Assembly (NCBI RefSeq): GCF_900100265.1
Contig: NZ_LT629696.1
Coordinates: 2,790,001 to 2,854,000 of the forward strand
DNA from: Leifsonia sp. 466MF
Lineage (GTDB): Bacteria; Actinomycetota; Actinomycetes; Actinomycetales; Microbacteriaceae
Length of the DNA stretch: 64,000 bases
Direction: 5' to 3'
The notes below the pieces were generated by a model that was given only the letters and a program-made list of their open reading frames with translations, was not told where the DNA came from and searched no databases. The position numbers were made by a program, and so were the translations under genes. Below are positions 16,997 through 26,380 of this stretch, piece after piece; positions within the stretch are counted from its first letter, which is position 1; every line of letters begins with the position of its first letter.

Positions 16997-18736
16997 TTAT
17001 CGAAGCGCCGCGGCTTCGCTCCCGTCCCCCGACTTCAACTGCACCCGGTGGGCGTCGGCGAGGTCCGCTACGAACGAATCTTCCTCCTCCGCGCGTCGAT
17101 TTGGCGACCATCCGAGCGCGTTTGCCGTGATTTCGGCGATCTCGTGCACCAGCTCGAGGTTCACCGCACCGGTGAACGCCAGGCTCGTCCGTCGCAGGAA
17201 CACGTCGTCGAGGTGCACGACGTGCTCGCTCCGGACGACATGGTCGATCTCCGCGCGGGAGTACGACGGGGCTGCGGCGAGCGGGGCGTCCTCCCCGTCC
17301 CAGCCGGCGATCGCATCGAGGACATAGGTGGCCTTGGTGCCGTAGCGGTGCAGCAGCGTCGCGGCGCGCTCGTCGCCGACATCCGCGCCGTAGCGGGCGA
17401 TCCAGTCGCGCTCCGCCTGCGGAGTGGTCGGGAAGCCGGCGCCGCCGCCGATCGGCAGTCCGAGGGTCTGGACGGTGCGGGTCGCGCCGAGCGCCTTCAG
17501 CGTCTCGTTGGCGAGGTGCTCGCTGAGCGCGCGGAACGTCGTCCACTTGCCGCCGACCAGGCTGAGCACCGTCGTGTCGCCGAGGCCTGCGACGGTGCCC
17601 GGCACGATCCGGTAGTCGCGCGACACGAAGCCGGGGGCCGTGTCGTCGTGGTGCGGCAGCGGGCGGACGCCCGAGAACGTGTAGACGATCTGCTCGCGGG
17701 TGACCGGGATGCGTGGGAAAACGTGCGAGACCAGTTCGATGAAGTAGTCGATCTCGTCCTCGGTGATGACCGCGCGCTCGGACATGTCGGCATCGATGTC
17801 GGTCGTACCGACCATGACCCGGCCCTTGAGCGGGTAGATGAGGACGATGCGGCCGTCGTTGTTCTCGAAGAACATCTCGCGGCCCTGGCAGGCCTCCAGC
17901 AGCGCGGGGTTGTCGAGCACGATGTGCGACCCCTTGGTGCCGCCCATGTAGCGCGTCTCCTGTCCGAGCGCCTCGTTCGTCAGGTCGGTCCACGGGCCGG
18001 AGGCGTTGACGACGACGTCCGCCGTGATGGTGAACTCCTCACCCGTCTCGCGGTCGCGCACCAGCACTCCGCCGTCGCGCGCGCCGATCGCTTCGACGTA
18101 GTTGACGGCGCGGGCGTGCGGACCGGCGGCGAGGCCGTCGGCCAGGACGTCGAGGGCGAGACGCTCCGGGTCGTGCACGGATGCGTCGAAGTACGTGGCC
18201 GTGTACTTGAGGTCCGGGTTGAGCGCCGGCAGGGTCTCCAGCGACTTCTTGCGGCCGTGGAACGTGTGCCGCGGCACCGAGCCGCCGTCGCGCGAGAAGG
18301 AGTCGTAGATCGTCAGGCCGGTCTTGATGAGGAACGCGCCGCGCTCCTTCGGCTTGCCCTGCTTGTGGGTGAGGAAGCGGAGCGGGGCCGCGAGGATGCC
18401 GGAGAAGGTGGAGAAGATCGGGATGGTGGTCTCGAGCGGCTTCACGTAGTGCGGCGCGATCTTCAGCAGGCCGTTGCGCTCCGTCACCGACTCCTTGACG
18501 AGGCGGAACTCCCCGTTCTCGAGGTAGCGGATGCCGCCGTGGATCATGTGGCTGGACGCCGCCGATGCGCCGGAGACGAAGTCGTTGCGCTCGACGAGGA
18601 TCACGTCGACGCCCTGCAGGGCGAGGTCGCGGAAGGTGCCGAGTCCGTTGATGCCGCCGCCGACGACGAGCACCTGTGCTCGGGGGCGTTCGCGGAGGCG
18701 CTGGACCTCGGTGCGTGTGGTCGACTTCGTCGTCAC
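16997..18736 (-). CDS. glpD: Aerobic glycerol-3-phosphate dehydrogenase
   Basis: FAD-dependent membrane-associated enzyme that oxidises glycerol 3-phosphate to dihydroxyacetone phosphate and passes electrons to quinone. The 579 residues have the Rossmann motif VLVVGGGINGLGTFRDLA (residues ~23-40), SHMIHGGIRYLE, and the GVRPLPHHDD and LVGGKWTTFR segments of the family. The C-terminal DAO cap domain is complete. It diverges from the SorC-family regulator, with an operator in the shared gap. Confidence 0.95.
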   Translation of the reverse strand: MTTKSTTRTEVQRLRERPRAQVLVVGGGINGLGTFRDLALQGVDVILVERNDFVSGASAASSHMIHGGIRYLENGEFRLVKESVTERNGLLKIAPHYVKPLETTIPIFSTFSGILAAPLRFLTHKQGKPKERGAFLIKTGLTIYDSFSRDGGSVPRHTFHGRKKSLETLPALNPDLKYTATYFDASVHDPERLALDVLADGLAAGPHARAVNYVEAIGARDGGVLVRDRETGEEFTITADVVVNASGPWTDLTNEALGQETRYMGGTKGSHIVLDNPALLEACQGREMFFENNDGRIVLIYPLKGRVMVGTTDIDADMSERAVITEDEIDYFIELVSHVFPRIPVTREQIVYTFSGVRPLPHHDDTAPGFVSRDYRIVPGTVAGLGDTTVLSLVGGKWTTFRALSEHLANETLKALGATRTVQTLGLPIGGGAGFPTTPQAERDWIARYGADVGDERAATLLHRYGTKATYVLDAIAGWDGEDAPLAAAPSYSRAEIDHVVRSEHVVHLDDVFLRRTSLAFTGAVNLELVHEIAEITANALGWSPNRRAEEEDSFVADLADAHRVQLKSGDGSEAAALR

Positions 18737-18817
18737 GGTCTTCTCCTGTATCGCTTCTCTTCTGGGGTGGTGCTGCAGCTATAGTTTTCGTGGCGGCACA
18801 ACTTCGATCAAGCTGGA

Positions 18818-18831
18818 TGCACATACGTGCA
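18818..18831. promoter_or_regulatory. Operator TGCAC-N4-GTGCA between glpD and its regulator
   Basis: TGCACATACGTGCA lies 52 bp upstream of the regulator ATG and 82 bp upstream of the glpD start. It matches the site before glpFK in both arms and the 4-bp spacer. This placement suits regulation of glpD and autoregulation. Confidence 0.6.
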
Positions 18832-18882
18832 CACACCCCGATCCGCTTGAAGAGAACGTGCCGGAGGAGAAAGAGGCCCCGA

Positions 18883-19908
18883 ATGCCCCAGCCCGACACC
18901 GAGCACCTGCCCGACAAGGTCCGCGACGCCCTCAAGGCGGGCCACCTGTACTACATGCAGGACCTCACGATGGAAGCGATCGCGCACGAGATGCACACCT
19001 CGCGCTCCAGCGTTTCCCGGCTGCTCAGCTACGCCCGCTCGTCCGGACTCGTCACCATCCAGATCGCCGAGCCGCACGAAGGTGCGAGCCGCATCCAGCA
19101 GGCGATCCACGACCGGTTCGGCATCGCGGCCCACATCGTCCCCATGCCGAGCGCCATCAGCGACGTCGACCGCCTGGAGCGCGTCGCCATCTCTGCTGCA
19201 CGAATTCTCGACAGGTTCATCGACTCCAACCAGACCGTGGGGGTCGCGTGGGGCTCGACCATGAGCGCCCTGAGCAGGCACCTCATCCCGAAGGAGCTGC
19301 ACAACGTCGAGTTCGTGCAGCTCAACGGCGCCGGCAACACCTACACGACCGGTGTGCTGTACGCGTCCGAGATCCTGCGCCGGTTCGGCGACACGTATTC
19401 GGGCACCATCCAGGAGTTCCCGGTGCCCGCCCTGTTCGACGACCCGCAGACCAAGACCGCCATGTGGCGCGAGCGCAGCACCCGGCGCATCCTCGACATC
19501 CAGGAGCGCATGGATGTCGCCCTCTTCGGTCTCGGATCCCCGTTCTCGGAGGTCCGCTCGCACGTCTATGCCGGCGGCTACCTCGACCAGGCCGACTACG
19601 CGTCGCTCGACGAGTCCGGTGTGGTCGGCGACGTCGCGACCGTCTTCTTCCGCGAGGACGGCAGCCACCACGGCATCCCGCTGAACGAACGGGCGAGCGG
19701 CCCGGACATCGACCTGATCAAGCGCGTGCCGCGCCGGGTCTGCATCGTCTCCGGCCCGTCCAAGGTGCACAGCCTCCGTGGCGCCCTCGCCGCCGGGCTC
19801 ATCACCGACCTGATCGTCGACGAGGGGACGGCACGGGCGCTCGTGCAGCTGACGCAGCCCGCGCAGGTGGAGCCGGCGGGCGAGCCGACCGCCGTCGCCG
19901 CCGCGTAA
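18883..19908 (+). CDS. SorC/DeoR-type sugar-binding transcriptional regulator of glycerol genes
   Basis: A 341-residue regulator. The N-terminal helix-turn-helix is at residues ~20-55 (LTMEAIAHEMHTSRSSVSRLL). The C-terminal NagB-like effector domain includes GVAWGSTMSAL and FGLGSP and ends near SGPSKVHSLRGAL. SorC-family proteins bind phosphorylated sugars, so glycerol 3-phosphate or a triose phosphate is a likely effector. The ATG at 18883 follows AAGAGG. It is divergent from glpD and shares the TGCAC-N4-GTGCA operator, so it probably controls glpD, glpFK and itself. Confidence 0.85.
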   Translation: MPQPDTEHLPDKVRDALKAGHLYYMQDLTMEAIAHEMHTSRSSVSRLLSYARSSGLVTIQIAEPHEGASRIQQAIHDRFGIAAHIVPMPSAISDVDRLERVAISAARILDRFIDSNQTVGVAWGSTMSALSRHLIPKELHNVEFVQLNGAGNTYTTGVLYASEILRRFGDTYSGTIQEFPVPALFDDPQTKTAMWRERSTRRILDIQERMDVALFGLGSPFSEVRSHVYAGGYLDQADYASLDESGVVGDVATVFFREDGSHHGIPLNERASGPDIDLIKRVPRRVCIVSGPSKVHSLRGALAAGLITDLIVDEGTARALVQLTQPAQVEPAGEPTAVAAA

Positions 19909-19980
19909 CGCGGCGTCGCACCGACCAGGGAATAGACGGCGCGACGGCGCGTTGATCTAGACTCGACAACGAAATACGTG

Positions 19981-20126
19981 CTCCGGGGTCGGTGAAAGTC
20001 CGAACCGGCGGTGACAGTCCGCGAGCGGGACGCCCAGGCGTCCTGCTGAGCCGGTGGAATTCCGGCACCGACGGTAATGCGTGCAGGCGAAAGCCCGCTC
20101 GCTCAGTCCGGATGGGAGGAAGCACG
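19981..20126 (+). ncRNA. FMN riboswitch (RFN element)
   Basis: The conserved RFN blocks appear in order: GGTCGGTGAAAGTCCG, ACCGGCGGTGACAGTCCGCGAGC, a variable hairpin, GGTGGAATTCCGGCACCGACGG-type sequence, a second variable arm, and AGTCCGGATGGGAGGA. It is placed 75 bases before ribD, where FMN binding would shut off the riboflavin operon by termination or by hiding the ribosome site. Confidence 0.95.
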
Positions 20127-20200
20127 GTGGGCAGCCCGCATGGGCTGGCGCCCACGCGACCCCGGCGACACGTCTCGACACGAGACAGGATGGCAACGGG

Positions 20201-21307
20201 ATGACGTGGGAAGCCCCCATGCGCACGGCTCTCGAGCTCGCCGCGAACGGTCCCGCCCGGGGCGTCAACCCCCGGGTCGGCTGCGTGATCCTCGACGCGG
20301 AGGGCCACGTGCTCGCCGAGGGCTGGCACCGCGGCGTCGGCACCGCGCACGCCGAGGTGGATGCGCTGAGCCAGCTGCCCGACGGCGGCGCCCGCGGGGC
20401 GACGGCCGTCGTCACGCTCGAGCCGTGCAACCACTGGGGCCACACCGGCCCGTGCTCCGAGGCACTCATCGAGGCGGGCGTGGCCCGCGTCGTCTACGGC
20501 ACCGACGACCCGGGTCACCACTCCAGCGGCGGCGCCCAGCGCCTCCGCGAGGCCGGCGTCGAGGTCATCGGCGGTGTGCTGCGCGACGAGATCGACTCCT
20601 TCCTGGGCGACTGGCTCACCGCCGCCCGCCTCGGCCGGCCGTACATCGTCGTCAAGTGGGCGAGCAGCCTCGACGGCCGCGCCGCTGCGGCCGACGGCAC
20701 CAGCAAGTGGATCACCGGCGCAGCGGCCCGGCAGCGCGTGCACGAGCAGCGGGAGGCGTCCGACGCCATCGTCGTCGGCACCGGGACGGTGCTCGCCGAC
20801 GACCCGAGCCTCACGGCGCGGGGCGACGCGGGAGAGCTGATGGGCGCCCAGCCGACGCCGGTCGTGGTGGGCACCCGCGCCATCCCGAAGGACGCGGCGG
20901 TGTTCCGCCACCCCAACCCGGTCATCTTCGAGGGAACGCACGACCTGGACGAGGTGGTCGCCGATCTGCACCAGCGCGGCTTCCGGCGCGTCTACGTCGA
21001 GGGCGGTCCGACACTGGCGAGCGCGTTCGTCGCCGCCGGCCTCGTCGACGAGTACGCGATCTATCTCGCGCCCACGCTCCTCGGCGGCCCGCGGGTGGCC
21101 CTCGGCGACCTCGGTGTCAAGACCATCGCCGACCAGCGCCGCCTGCGCGTGATCGACGTCGAGCGCCTCGGCGGCGACCTGCTCATCCGAGCCGTCCCCG
21201 TCCCCGACGGCGCACCCCGCACTGCCGCACCCATCGACGATCCCGTCGATGTGGCCGGCGCCGACATCTTCCCCACACCCCCGATCCCCACCGGCCAGGA
21301 GGGCTGA
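20201..21307 (+). CDS. ribD: Bifunctional riboflavin deaminase/reductase
   Basis: Deaminates and then reduces the pyrimidine intermediate of riboflavin synthesis. The N-terminal deaminase (residues ~1-145) has the zinc ligands in HAEVDAL and PCNHWGHTGPC. The C-terminal reductase (~150-345) has KWASSLDGR, IVVGTGTVLADDPSLT and VEGGPTLASAF. The 368-residue protein is a little long because of a Pro-rich tail. The ATG at 20201 follows the riboswitch; earlier in-frame codons lie inside the RFN element. ribE starts five bases after the stop. Confidence 0.93.
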   Translation: MTWEAPMRTALELAANGPARGVNPRVGCVILDAEGHVLAEGWHRGVGTAHAEVDALSQLPDGGARGATAVVTLEPCNHWGHTGPCSEALIEAGVARVVYGTDDPGHHSSGGAQRLREAGVEVIGGVLRDEIDSFLGDWLTAARLGRPYIVVKWASSLDGRAAAADGTSKWITGAAARQRVHEQREASDAIVVGTGTVLADDPSLTARGDAGELMGAQPTPVVVGTRAIPKDAAVFRHPNPVIFEGTHDLDEVVADLHQRGFRRVYVEGGPTLASAFVAAGLVDEYAIYLAPTLLGGPRVALGDLGVKTIADQRRLRVIDVERLGGDLLIRAVPVPDGAPRTAAPIDDPVDVAGADIFPTPPIPTGQEG

Positions 21308-21312
21308 CGATC

Positions 21313-21942
21313 ATGTTCACCGGAATCATCGAAGAGCTGGGCGAGATCACCGCCGTCGAGCACACCGAGGACGCCGCCCGCGTCACCGTGCGCGGCCCGC
21401 TGGCCGTCAGCGATGCCCGGCACGGCGACTCCATCTCGGTCAGCGGTGTCTGCCTGACCGTCATCGACAAGGACGCAGAGACGTTCACGGCGGATGTGAT
21501 GGCCGAGACCCTCGCGATCAGCACGCTGGACGGCGTCCAGCCCGGCCGCCGCGTCAACCTGGAGCGCGCGGCGAAGGTCGGCGACCGTCTGGGCGGCCAC
21601 ATCGTCCAGGGTCACATCGACGGCACGGCGACCGTGCTGGCGATCACCGACGGCAGCGCCTGGCGCGTCGTGCGGCTGAGCCTCGACCCCGAGCACGCGC
21701 CGCTGGTCGCGCGCAAGGGATCGATCGCGATCGACGGCGTCTCCCTCACGGTCAGCGCCGTGGGCGGCGGACGCGAGGACGGCTGGTTCGAGGTCTCGCT
21801 GATCCCCGAGACGCTGGCCGCGACGACCCTCGGCGACCGGGTCGTGGGCGACAGGGTCAACATCGAGACGGACATCCTGGCCCGTCATGTGGAGCGCATG
21901 CTCGCGCTCGAACCGGCACTGAGCGAACGGAGCGCATCATGA
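21313..21942 (+). CDS. ribE: Riboflavin synthase, alpha chain
   Basis: Dismutates two 6,7-dimethyl-8-ribityllumazine molecules to riboflavin. The 209 residues are two tandem lumazine-binding barrels, the first beginning MFTGIIEELG and the second after GGHIVQGHIDG. The SVSGVCLTV and SIAIDGVSLTV segments are the matching motifs of the two barrels. Its stop overlaps the ribBA start as ATGA. Normal length. Confidence 0.95.
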   Translation: MFTGIIEELGEITAVEHTEDAARVTVRGPLAVSDARHGDSISVSGVCLTVIDKDAETFTADVMAETLAISTLDGVQPGRRVNLERAAKVGDRLGGHIVQGHIDGTATVLAITDGSAWRVVRLSLDPEHAPLVARKGSIAIDGVSLTVSAVGGGREDGWFEVSLIPETLAATTLGDRVVGDRVNIETDILARHVERMLALEPALSERSAS

Positions 21943-23240
21943 GCCTGGCCACCATCCCCGAGGCCCTCGCGGAGCTGCGCGCCGGCCGACCCGTCATCGT
22001 CGTCGACAACGAGAGCCGCGAGAACGAGGGCGACGTCGTCCTCGCCGCCGAGCTGGCGAGCCAGGAGTGGATCGCCTGGACCGTGAAGAACTCCTCGGGG
22101 TTCATCTGCGCGCCGATGACGAACGAGATCGCGGACCGCCTCGAGCTGCCCGTGATGGTCGCCCACAACGAGGACGCCCGCGGTACCAACTACACGGTCA
22201 GCGTGGATGCGGCGGACCGCCTCTCCACCGGCATCAGCGCCGCCGACCGCGCGCACACCCTCCGCGTGCTCGCCGACCTGGACTCGACGCCATCGAGCCT
22301 GCACCGGCCGGGCCACATCCTGCCGCTCCGTGCGGTGGAGGGCGGCGTCCGCGAACGCGACGGACACACCGAGGCAGCGGTCGACCTGCTCAAGCTCGCC
22401 GGGATGACGCCGGTCGGCGCCATCGCCGAGATCGTCGCCGACGACGGCGAGATGATGCGCCTCCCCGGTCTCATCGAACTGGGCCGGCGCGAGGGCGTGC
22501 TCGTCGTCACGATCGAGTCGCTGATCGCCTACCTGCAGGAGTTCCACTGCGACCAGCCCCTGGAGACGGTGACGCCCATCCCCGAGACCTCCCGCGTGAT
22601 CTTCGAGGTCGAGACGACCGTGCCGACGACGCACGGGCCGTTCCGGATGCGCGCCTACCGCGACCGCATGACGGGCGCCGACCATGTCGCCATCGTGGCG
22701 GGCAACCCGCAGCGCGAGGGCACGCTCATCCGCGTCCACTCCGAGTGCCTGACCGGTGAGGCGTTCGGCTCGCTGAAGTGCGAGTGCGGTCCGCAGCTCG
22801 ACGCGGCGCTCGACACCATCCAGCGGGAGGGCGGCGTCGTCGTCTACCTGCGCGGACACGAAGGCCGCGGCATCGGCCTCATCAACAAGCTGCGCGCGTA
22901 CAAGCTGCAGGAGGAGGGGCTCGACACGCTCGACGCCAACCTCGCCCTCGGCCTTCCGATCGACGCCCGGGACTACGGGGCGGCCACGGCCATCCTGCAG
23001 GATCTCGGCATCGAGTCGGTGCGCCTGCTGACCAACAACCCGGAGAAGGTGCGCCAGCTGGAGGAGCACGGCATCGAGGTCGAGGAGCGCGTTCCGCTCG
23101 TCGTCGGCGTCGGCGCCTTCAACGAGGGGTATCTGGAGACCAAGCGCGACCGCATGGGTCACGCGATCGGGGACATCGATCCGGTGTCCACGACCACCGA
23201 GACGGCCGCGGGACTCGCGGCGGAGAGGACTGCACGATGA
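21939..23240 (+). CDS. ribBA: 3,4-dihydroxy-2-butanone-4-phosphate synthase / GTP cyclohydrolase II
   Basis: Bifunctional enzyme supplying both riboflavin precursors. The N-terminal DHBP synthase (residues ~1-205) has [29 protein letters not shown] and GHTEAAVDL. The C-terminal cyclohydrolase (~210-400) has the zinc-binding [18 protein letters not shown] and the EGRGIGL and LLTNNP motifs. 433 residues with an acidic, Thr-rich tail. Overlaps ribE and ribH by four bases each (ATGA), so the operon is translationally coupled. Confidence 0.95.
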   Translation: MSLATIPEALAELRAGRPVIVVDNESRENEGDVVLAAELASQEWIAWTVKNSSGFICAPMTNEIADRLELPVMVAHNEDARGTNYTVSVDAADRLSTGISAADRAHTLRVLADLDSTPSSLHRPGHILPLRAVEGGVRERDGHTEAAVDLLKLAGMTPVGAIAEIVADDGEMMRLPGLIELGRREGVLVVTIESLIAYLQEFHCDQPLETVTPIPETSRVIFEVETTVPTTHGPFRMRAYRDRMTGADHVAIVAGNPQREGTLIRVHSECLTGEAFGSLKCECGPQLDAALDTIQREGGVVVYLRGHEGRGIGLINKLRAYKLQEEGLDTLDANLALGLPIDARDYGAATAILQDLGIESVRLLTNNPEKVRQLEEHGIEVEERVPLVVGVGAFNEGYLETKRDRMGHAIGDIDPVSTTTETAAGLAAERTAR

Positions 23241-23713
23241 GCGGAGCGGGAGCCCCGAACGCCGAGGAGCGGATCGACGGGAGCGGCCTGAACGTCGTCG
23301 TCGTCGCCGGCAGCTGGCACGAGACGATCAGCGAAGGCCTCATCGCCGGCGCGAAGCGGACCCTGGATGCGTCGGGCGCGACCCACACGCTCGTCCGGGT
23401 TCCCGGCAGCTTCGAGCTGCCCGTCGTCAGCAAGGCCGCGCTGGAGGCGGGGGCGGATGCGGTGGTCGCGCTCGGCGTGATCATCCGCGGCGGCACCCCG
23501 CACTTCGAGTACGTGTCGGCCGCCGCGACCGACGGCCTCACCCGGGTCGCCATCGACACCGGGAAGCCGGTCGGGTTCGGCGTGCTGACTCTCGATGACG
23601 AGGCCCAGGGCATCGACCGCGCCGGCTTCGAGGACTCCAAGGAGGACAAGGGCGCCGAGGCCGCTCACGCAGCTCTCGCGACGGCCATCGCCCTCCGCTC
23701 GCTGCGCGGCTGA
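23237..23713 (+). CDS. ribH: 6,7-dimethyl-8-ribityllumazine synthase
   Basis: Condenses the RibA/RibD and RibB products to lumazine, usually as a hollow capsid-like oligomer. The 158 residues have the ribityl-phosphate-binding GSFELP motif, the catalytic His in [10 protein letters not shown], and [12 protein letters not shown]. Last gene of the riboflavin operon; 37 bases separate it from the convergent VOC gene, with a short 6-bp stem at 23732-23745 that may terminate both. Confidence 0.95.
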   Translation: MSGAGAPNAEERIDGSGLNVVVVAGSWHETISEGLIAGAKRTLDASGATHTLVRVPGSFELPVVSKAALEAGADAVVALGVIIRGGTPHFEYVSAAATDGLTRVAIDTGKPVGFGVLTLDDEAQGIDRAGFEDSKEDKGAEAAHAALATAIALRSLRG

Positions 23714-23750
23714 TCACGCACGAGACGACGAAGCGCCTGGGCGCTCCGGT

Positions 23751-24188
23751 CTATGCCCGCCAGGGCATGTGCTGGAGCGCCCACGTGTTTCCGTCGGGGT
23801 CGGCGAACCAGGCGTAGAACACTCCGCCCATGTCCTGGACCGGCGACACATCGACGCCGCGCTCGACGAGCGCCGCACGGGCCGCCTCGATGTCGGCGAC
23901 GACCAGATGCAGTCCGCGCACGGAGCCGGGCTCCGACGGCGCCTGCCCGATCCCGCTCGTCATCGTGACCGAGCAGTAGGAACCCGGCGGCGTCAGCTGG
24001 ACGACGCGGACGCCCTCCGCCGGGCGCACATCCACATCCAGTGTGAAGCCGACGTGGTCGCGGTAGAACTCGAGGGAGCGGTCGATATCCGAGACCGGCA
24101 GCATCACCAGTTCGAGCATCATCGCGCCGGCGGGCACGGGCGGGGTGGGATTGGCGGTCGGATTGGCGGTCGGGTCGGCTGTAGTCAT
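23751..24188 (-). CDS. VOC-family (glyoxalase/bleomycin-resistance-like) protein
   Basis: A 145-residue protein with two beta-alpha-beta-beta-beta VOC modules: LPVSDIDRSLEFYRDHVGF at the first strand-helix and FADPDGNTWALQH at the last. The substrate is unknown; members include dioxygenases, isomerases and antibiotic-binding proteins. The N-terminus has an ANPT-type repeat (ATTGGCGGTCGG in the DNA), a likely slippage product. AGGAGGCATC precedes the ATG. It overlaps the reductase gene by four bases and ends the arsR operon. Confidence 0.82.
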   Translation of the reverse strand: MTTADPTANPTANPTPPVPAGAMMLELVMLPVSDIDRSLEFYRDHVGFTLDVDVRPAEGVRVVQLTPPGSYCSVTMTSGIGQAPSEPGSVRGLHLVVADIEAARAALVERGVDVSPVQDMGGVFYAWFADPDGNTWALQHMPWRA

Positions 24189-24823
24189 GATGCCTCCTGG
24201 TGGGTGTTCTGCGACGCGGGTCCGCGGCGCACCGGGTAGCGCAGGTGCAGCACACGCTCCCCCGGGATCACGATGTCCGGATCGTCGAGCACGAGCGGTC
24301 CGCCCGGGAACGAGCCGAAGTAGCGCTTGCCGCTGCCGAAGACGGCGGGCACCAGATCCATCGCGACGTAGTCGATGAGACCGAGCGCGAGGGCCTGGCC
24401 GCCGATGTCGCCGGCGGTGACGCCGACCTCGCCGTCGCCGGCGAGCTCCTGCGCGAGCGCCACCGCGCCGTCCACCGAGTCGACGAAATGGTACGACGCC
24501 TCGGGATGCCAGCCGTCCGGCTTCGGACGGTGGGATACGACCACCACGTGCTCGCTCGCGGGCGGGTGCCCCTCCCATCCGTTCGTGAGGTCGAAGAGCC
24601 GGCGGCCGATGACGAGCGCGCCCTGCCGCGACCACATCCCGCTCACGTAGTCGACCGAGGCGGCAGAGACCCGGAACGGGCCGCTGTGCACTTCGGGATG
24701 GTCCTCCACCTCGAGCGGATGGTCGCCGTTGAAGTACCAGTCGTGGAGCGGTCCGACGTCGTCGTGATCGTCGGCGATGAAGCCGTCGAGCGACGCCACC
24801 GCGTGGAGATAGGTCGTGCTCAT
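24185..24823 (-). CDS. Dihydrofolate-reductase-like (RibD C-terminal domain) protein
   Basis: A 212-residue single-domain reductase of the DHFR/RibD_C superfamily. The start YLHAVASLDGFIA is the usual first strand, GALVIGRRLFDLT follows, and the NADPH-binding turn is TAGDIGGQALALGLIDY. The physiological substrate is unknown for this family. It sits between the SRPBCC and VOC genes in an apparent four-gene unit led by an ArsR regulator. The stop overlaps the VOC start (TCATGA). Confidence 0.82.
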   Translation of the reverse strand: MSTTYLHAVASLDGFIADDHDDVGPLHDWYFNGDHPLEVEDHPEVHSGPFRVSAASVDYVSGMWSRQGALVIGRRLFDLTNGWEGHPPASEHVVVVSHRPKPDGWHPEASYHFVDSVDGAVALAQELAGDGEVGVTAGDIGGQALALGLIDYVAMDLVPAVFGSGKRYFGSFPGGPLVLDDPDIVIPGERVLHLRYPVRRGPASQNTHQEAS

Positions 24824-24850
24824 GTCGCGTCCCTTCTGCCGTTCCGCGGC

Positions 24851-25333
24851 TTACGCGCGGCGCCGGAGCAGCAGTTCGTCGAGCTTCTCGTATCCCTCGC
24901 GGACGCCGTACTCCATCCCGTTCTCGATCATGCTCTCGAGCGCTTCGCGCGAGCTCATGACCGACCGGGCGGACAGGCGGGAACGGCCGTCCGGCAGCTG
25001 CTCGAAGCGCATGCGCTCGAGCGCCACCTCGTCCGGCATCCCGACGTACTCGAACGTCTGGATGATCAGCTCGTTCTCGACGACGCTGTGGAACACGCCG
25101 CGGAACGCGTAGACGGATCCGTCCGTGTCGCGCTGCTCGTAGGCGTACGCGCCGCCGGTGCGGAAGTCCCACTCGGTGATGGTGGTGCTGAGGCTGCGCG
25201 GGCCGATCCACTCGGCGAAGGACTCGCGATCGGCGTGGGCGCGGAAGACGGCCTGTGCGGGAGCGTCGAACTCCCGGGTGAGGTCGGCGTATGACGTGCC
25301 CGGTACGGCTTCGATGACGACGGGGTTGCTCAT
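24851..25333 (-). CDS. SRPBCC (AHSA1-like) protein
   Basis: A 160-residue START/Bet v1-like domain of the Aha1 subgroup, with FDAPAQAVFRAHADRESFAEWIG near the start and FRTGGAYAYEQ in the middle. Such proteins bind hydrophobic ligands and are very often encoded just after an ArsR-type repressor, as here. It overlaps the arsR stop by four bases. Confidence 0.85.
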   Translation of the reverse strand: MSNPVVIEAVPGTSYADLTREFDAPAQAVFRAHADRESFAEWIGPRSLSTTITEWDFRTGGAYAYEQRDTDGSVYAFRGVFHSVVENELIIQTFEYVGMPDEVALERMRFEQLPDGRSRLSARSVMSSREALESMIENGMEYGVREGYEKLDELLLRRRA

Positions 25334-25686
25334 GATCTCTTCTCCCTGTTGGGGGTGCTGCTGGTCTGCTGATGGGTGAGGACGGCGTCGAGGCGGCGGT
25401 AACGCGACTCCGCCTCGAGGCGATAGCGGTCGATCCAGGAGGTGAGGCGCTCGAGCGCTGCGGCGTCGAGGTGGACGGGGCGACGCTGGGCCTCGCGCGT
25501 TCGCGAGACCAGGCCGGCCGCCTCGAGCACGGCGATGTGCCGCGACACCGCCTGCAGGGTGATATCGAACGGCTCCGCGAGCTCGTTCACCGTCGCCGGA
25601 CCCCGGCTGAGGCGGGCGACGATCGCCCGGCGCACCGGATCCGCCAGAGCGGCGAACGCCCGGTCGAGACCGTCCCCATCCTGCAT
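25330..25686 (-). CDS. ArsR-family winged-helix regulator
   Basis: A 118-residue DNA-binding repressor. The wHTH runs from ALADPVRRAIVARLSRG to LEAAGLVSRTREA, with recognition helix QAVSRHIAVLE. No clustered Cys for metal sensing is seen, so it belongs to the non-metal class paired with SRPBCC proteins. The ATG at 25686 is used; a TTG two codons upstream is possible. An AT-rich gap follows upstream, with TCAA-N8-TTGA at 25705-25720 as a candidate operator. Heads the operon arsR-SRPBCC-reductase-VOC. Confidence 0.85.
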   Translation of the reverse strand: MQDGDGLDRAFAALADPVRRAIVARLSRGPATVNELAEPFDITLQAVSRHIAVLEAAGLVSRTREAQRRPVHLDAAALERLTSWIDRYRLEAESRYRRLDAVLTHQQTSSTPNREKRS

Positions 25687-25782
25687 GATCAACCGTTTCG
25701 TTTATCAATGTTTCTGTTGAATAAGAGAGTAGAAGAATGCGCGCCCCGCGTCAAGAGCGGAGCGCGCAGCGATCGGATGCGA

Positions 25783-26211
25783 CTACGGCTTCCAGACCAT
25801 GAGCACGACCACCGCGAGAAGCAGCAGGCTCGCGACCCCCGACCCCGCGGCGATCTGCGGGTACCGGGACGCGGTGCCGTCCCGCAGCGCCTCGGCGGCG
25901 CGGCGCATGGCCGGCACGACGACGAACAGCGTCAGACCCAGGGCGACGACGTAGAGGATGATCGACCACAGGATCCACGGCGTCGTCACGCTGAGGTCGT
26001 ACTTCTTGTCCGCCAGACCCATGACGCCGAAGCCGAACAGTACGACCAGCAGGGAGAGCAGCGACAGCAGGTTGGTCGACTTCGCGAGCGTCTCGACCTG
26101 GCGGGCGTCGCCCGCGCGGACAGCGCGCATCGCCGTCATGGGAAGGATGGCCATCGGGCCGACGATGAACACGGCGGTCACGACGTGCAGCACAGCGAAC
26201 AGTGTTTCCAT
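25783..26211 (-). CDS. DUF2269-family membrane protein
   Basis: A 142-residue protein with four transmembrane helices, starting METLFAVLHVVTAVFIVGP, the typical DUF2269 opening with a conserved His in helix 1. The function of the family is not known. The ATG at 26211 is preferred; the longer frame upstream is Arg-rich and lacks a ribosome site. It stands alone between arsR and the divergent transporter gene. Confidence 0.75.
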   Translation of the reverse strand: METLFAVLHVVTAVFIVGPMAILPMTAMRAVRAGDARQVETLAKSTNLLSLLSLLVVLFGFGVMGLADKKYDLSVTTPWILWSIILYVVALGLTLFVVVPAMRRAAEALRDGTASRYPQIAAGSGVASLLLLAVVVLMVWKP

Positions 26212-26380
26212 GCCCTCAGCGTACCGAGCACACCGATTCGGCGGGCTCGCGTGAGGCCGCATAGGGTAGGAGGTGCGCCACAAGCGCTTTCCGACCTCCC
26301 GCCCACGCGCGCCTTCCGCCCGACCGACGCCGCGCACGCCATGCGGCCTCTCTCGCCTTCACCGGAAGCTCTCCACACGC

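Noticed and set aside
16034..18784. A 916-codon open frame on the plus strand over glpF and glpD
   Set aside because: Antisense to two genes with full family motifs; composition is that of a shadow frame.
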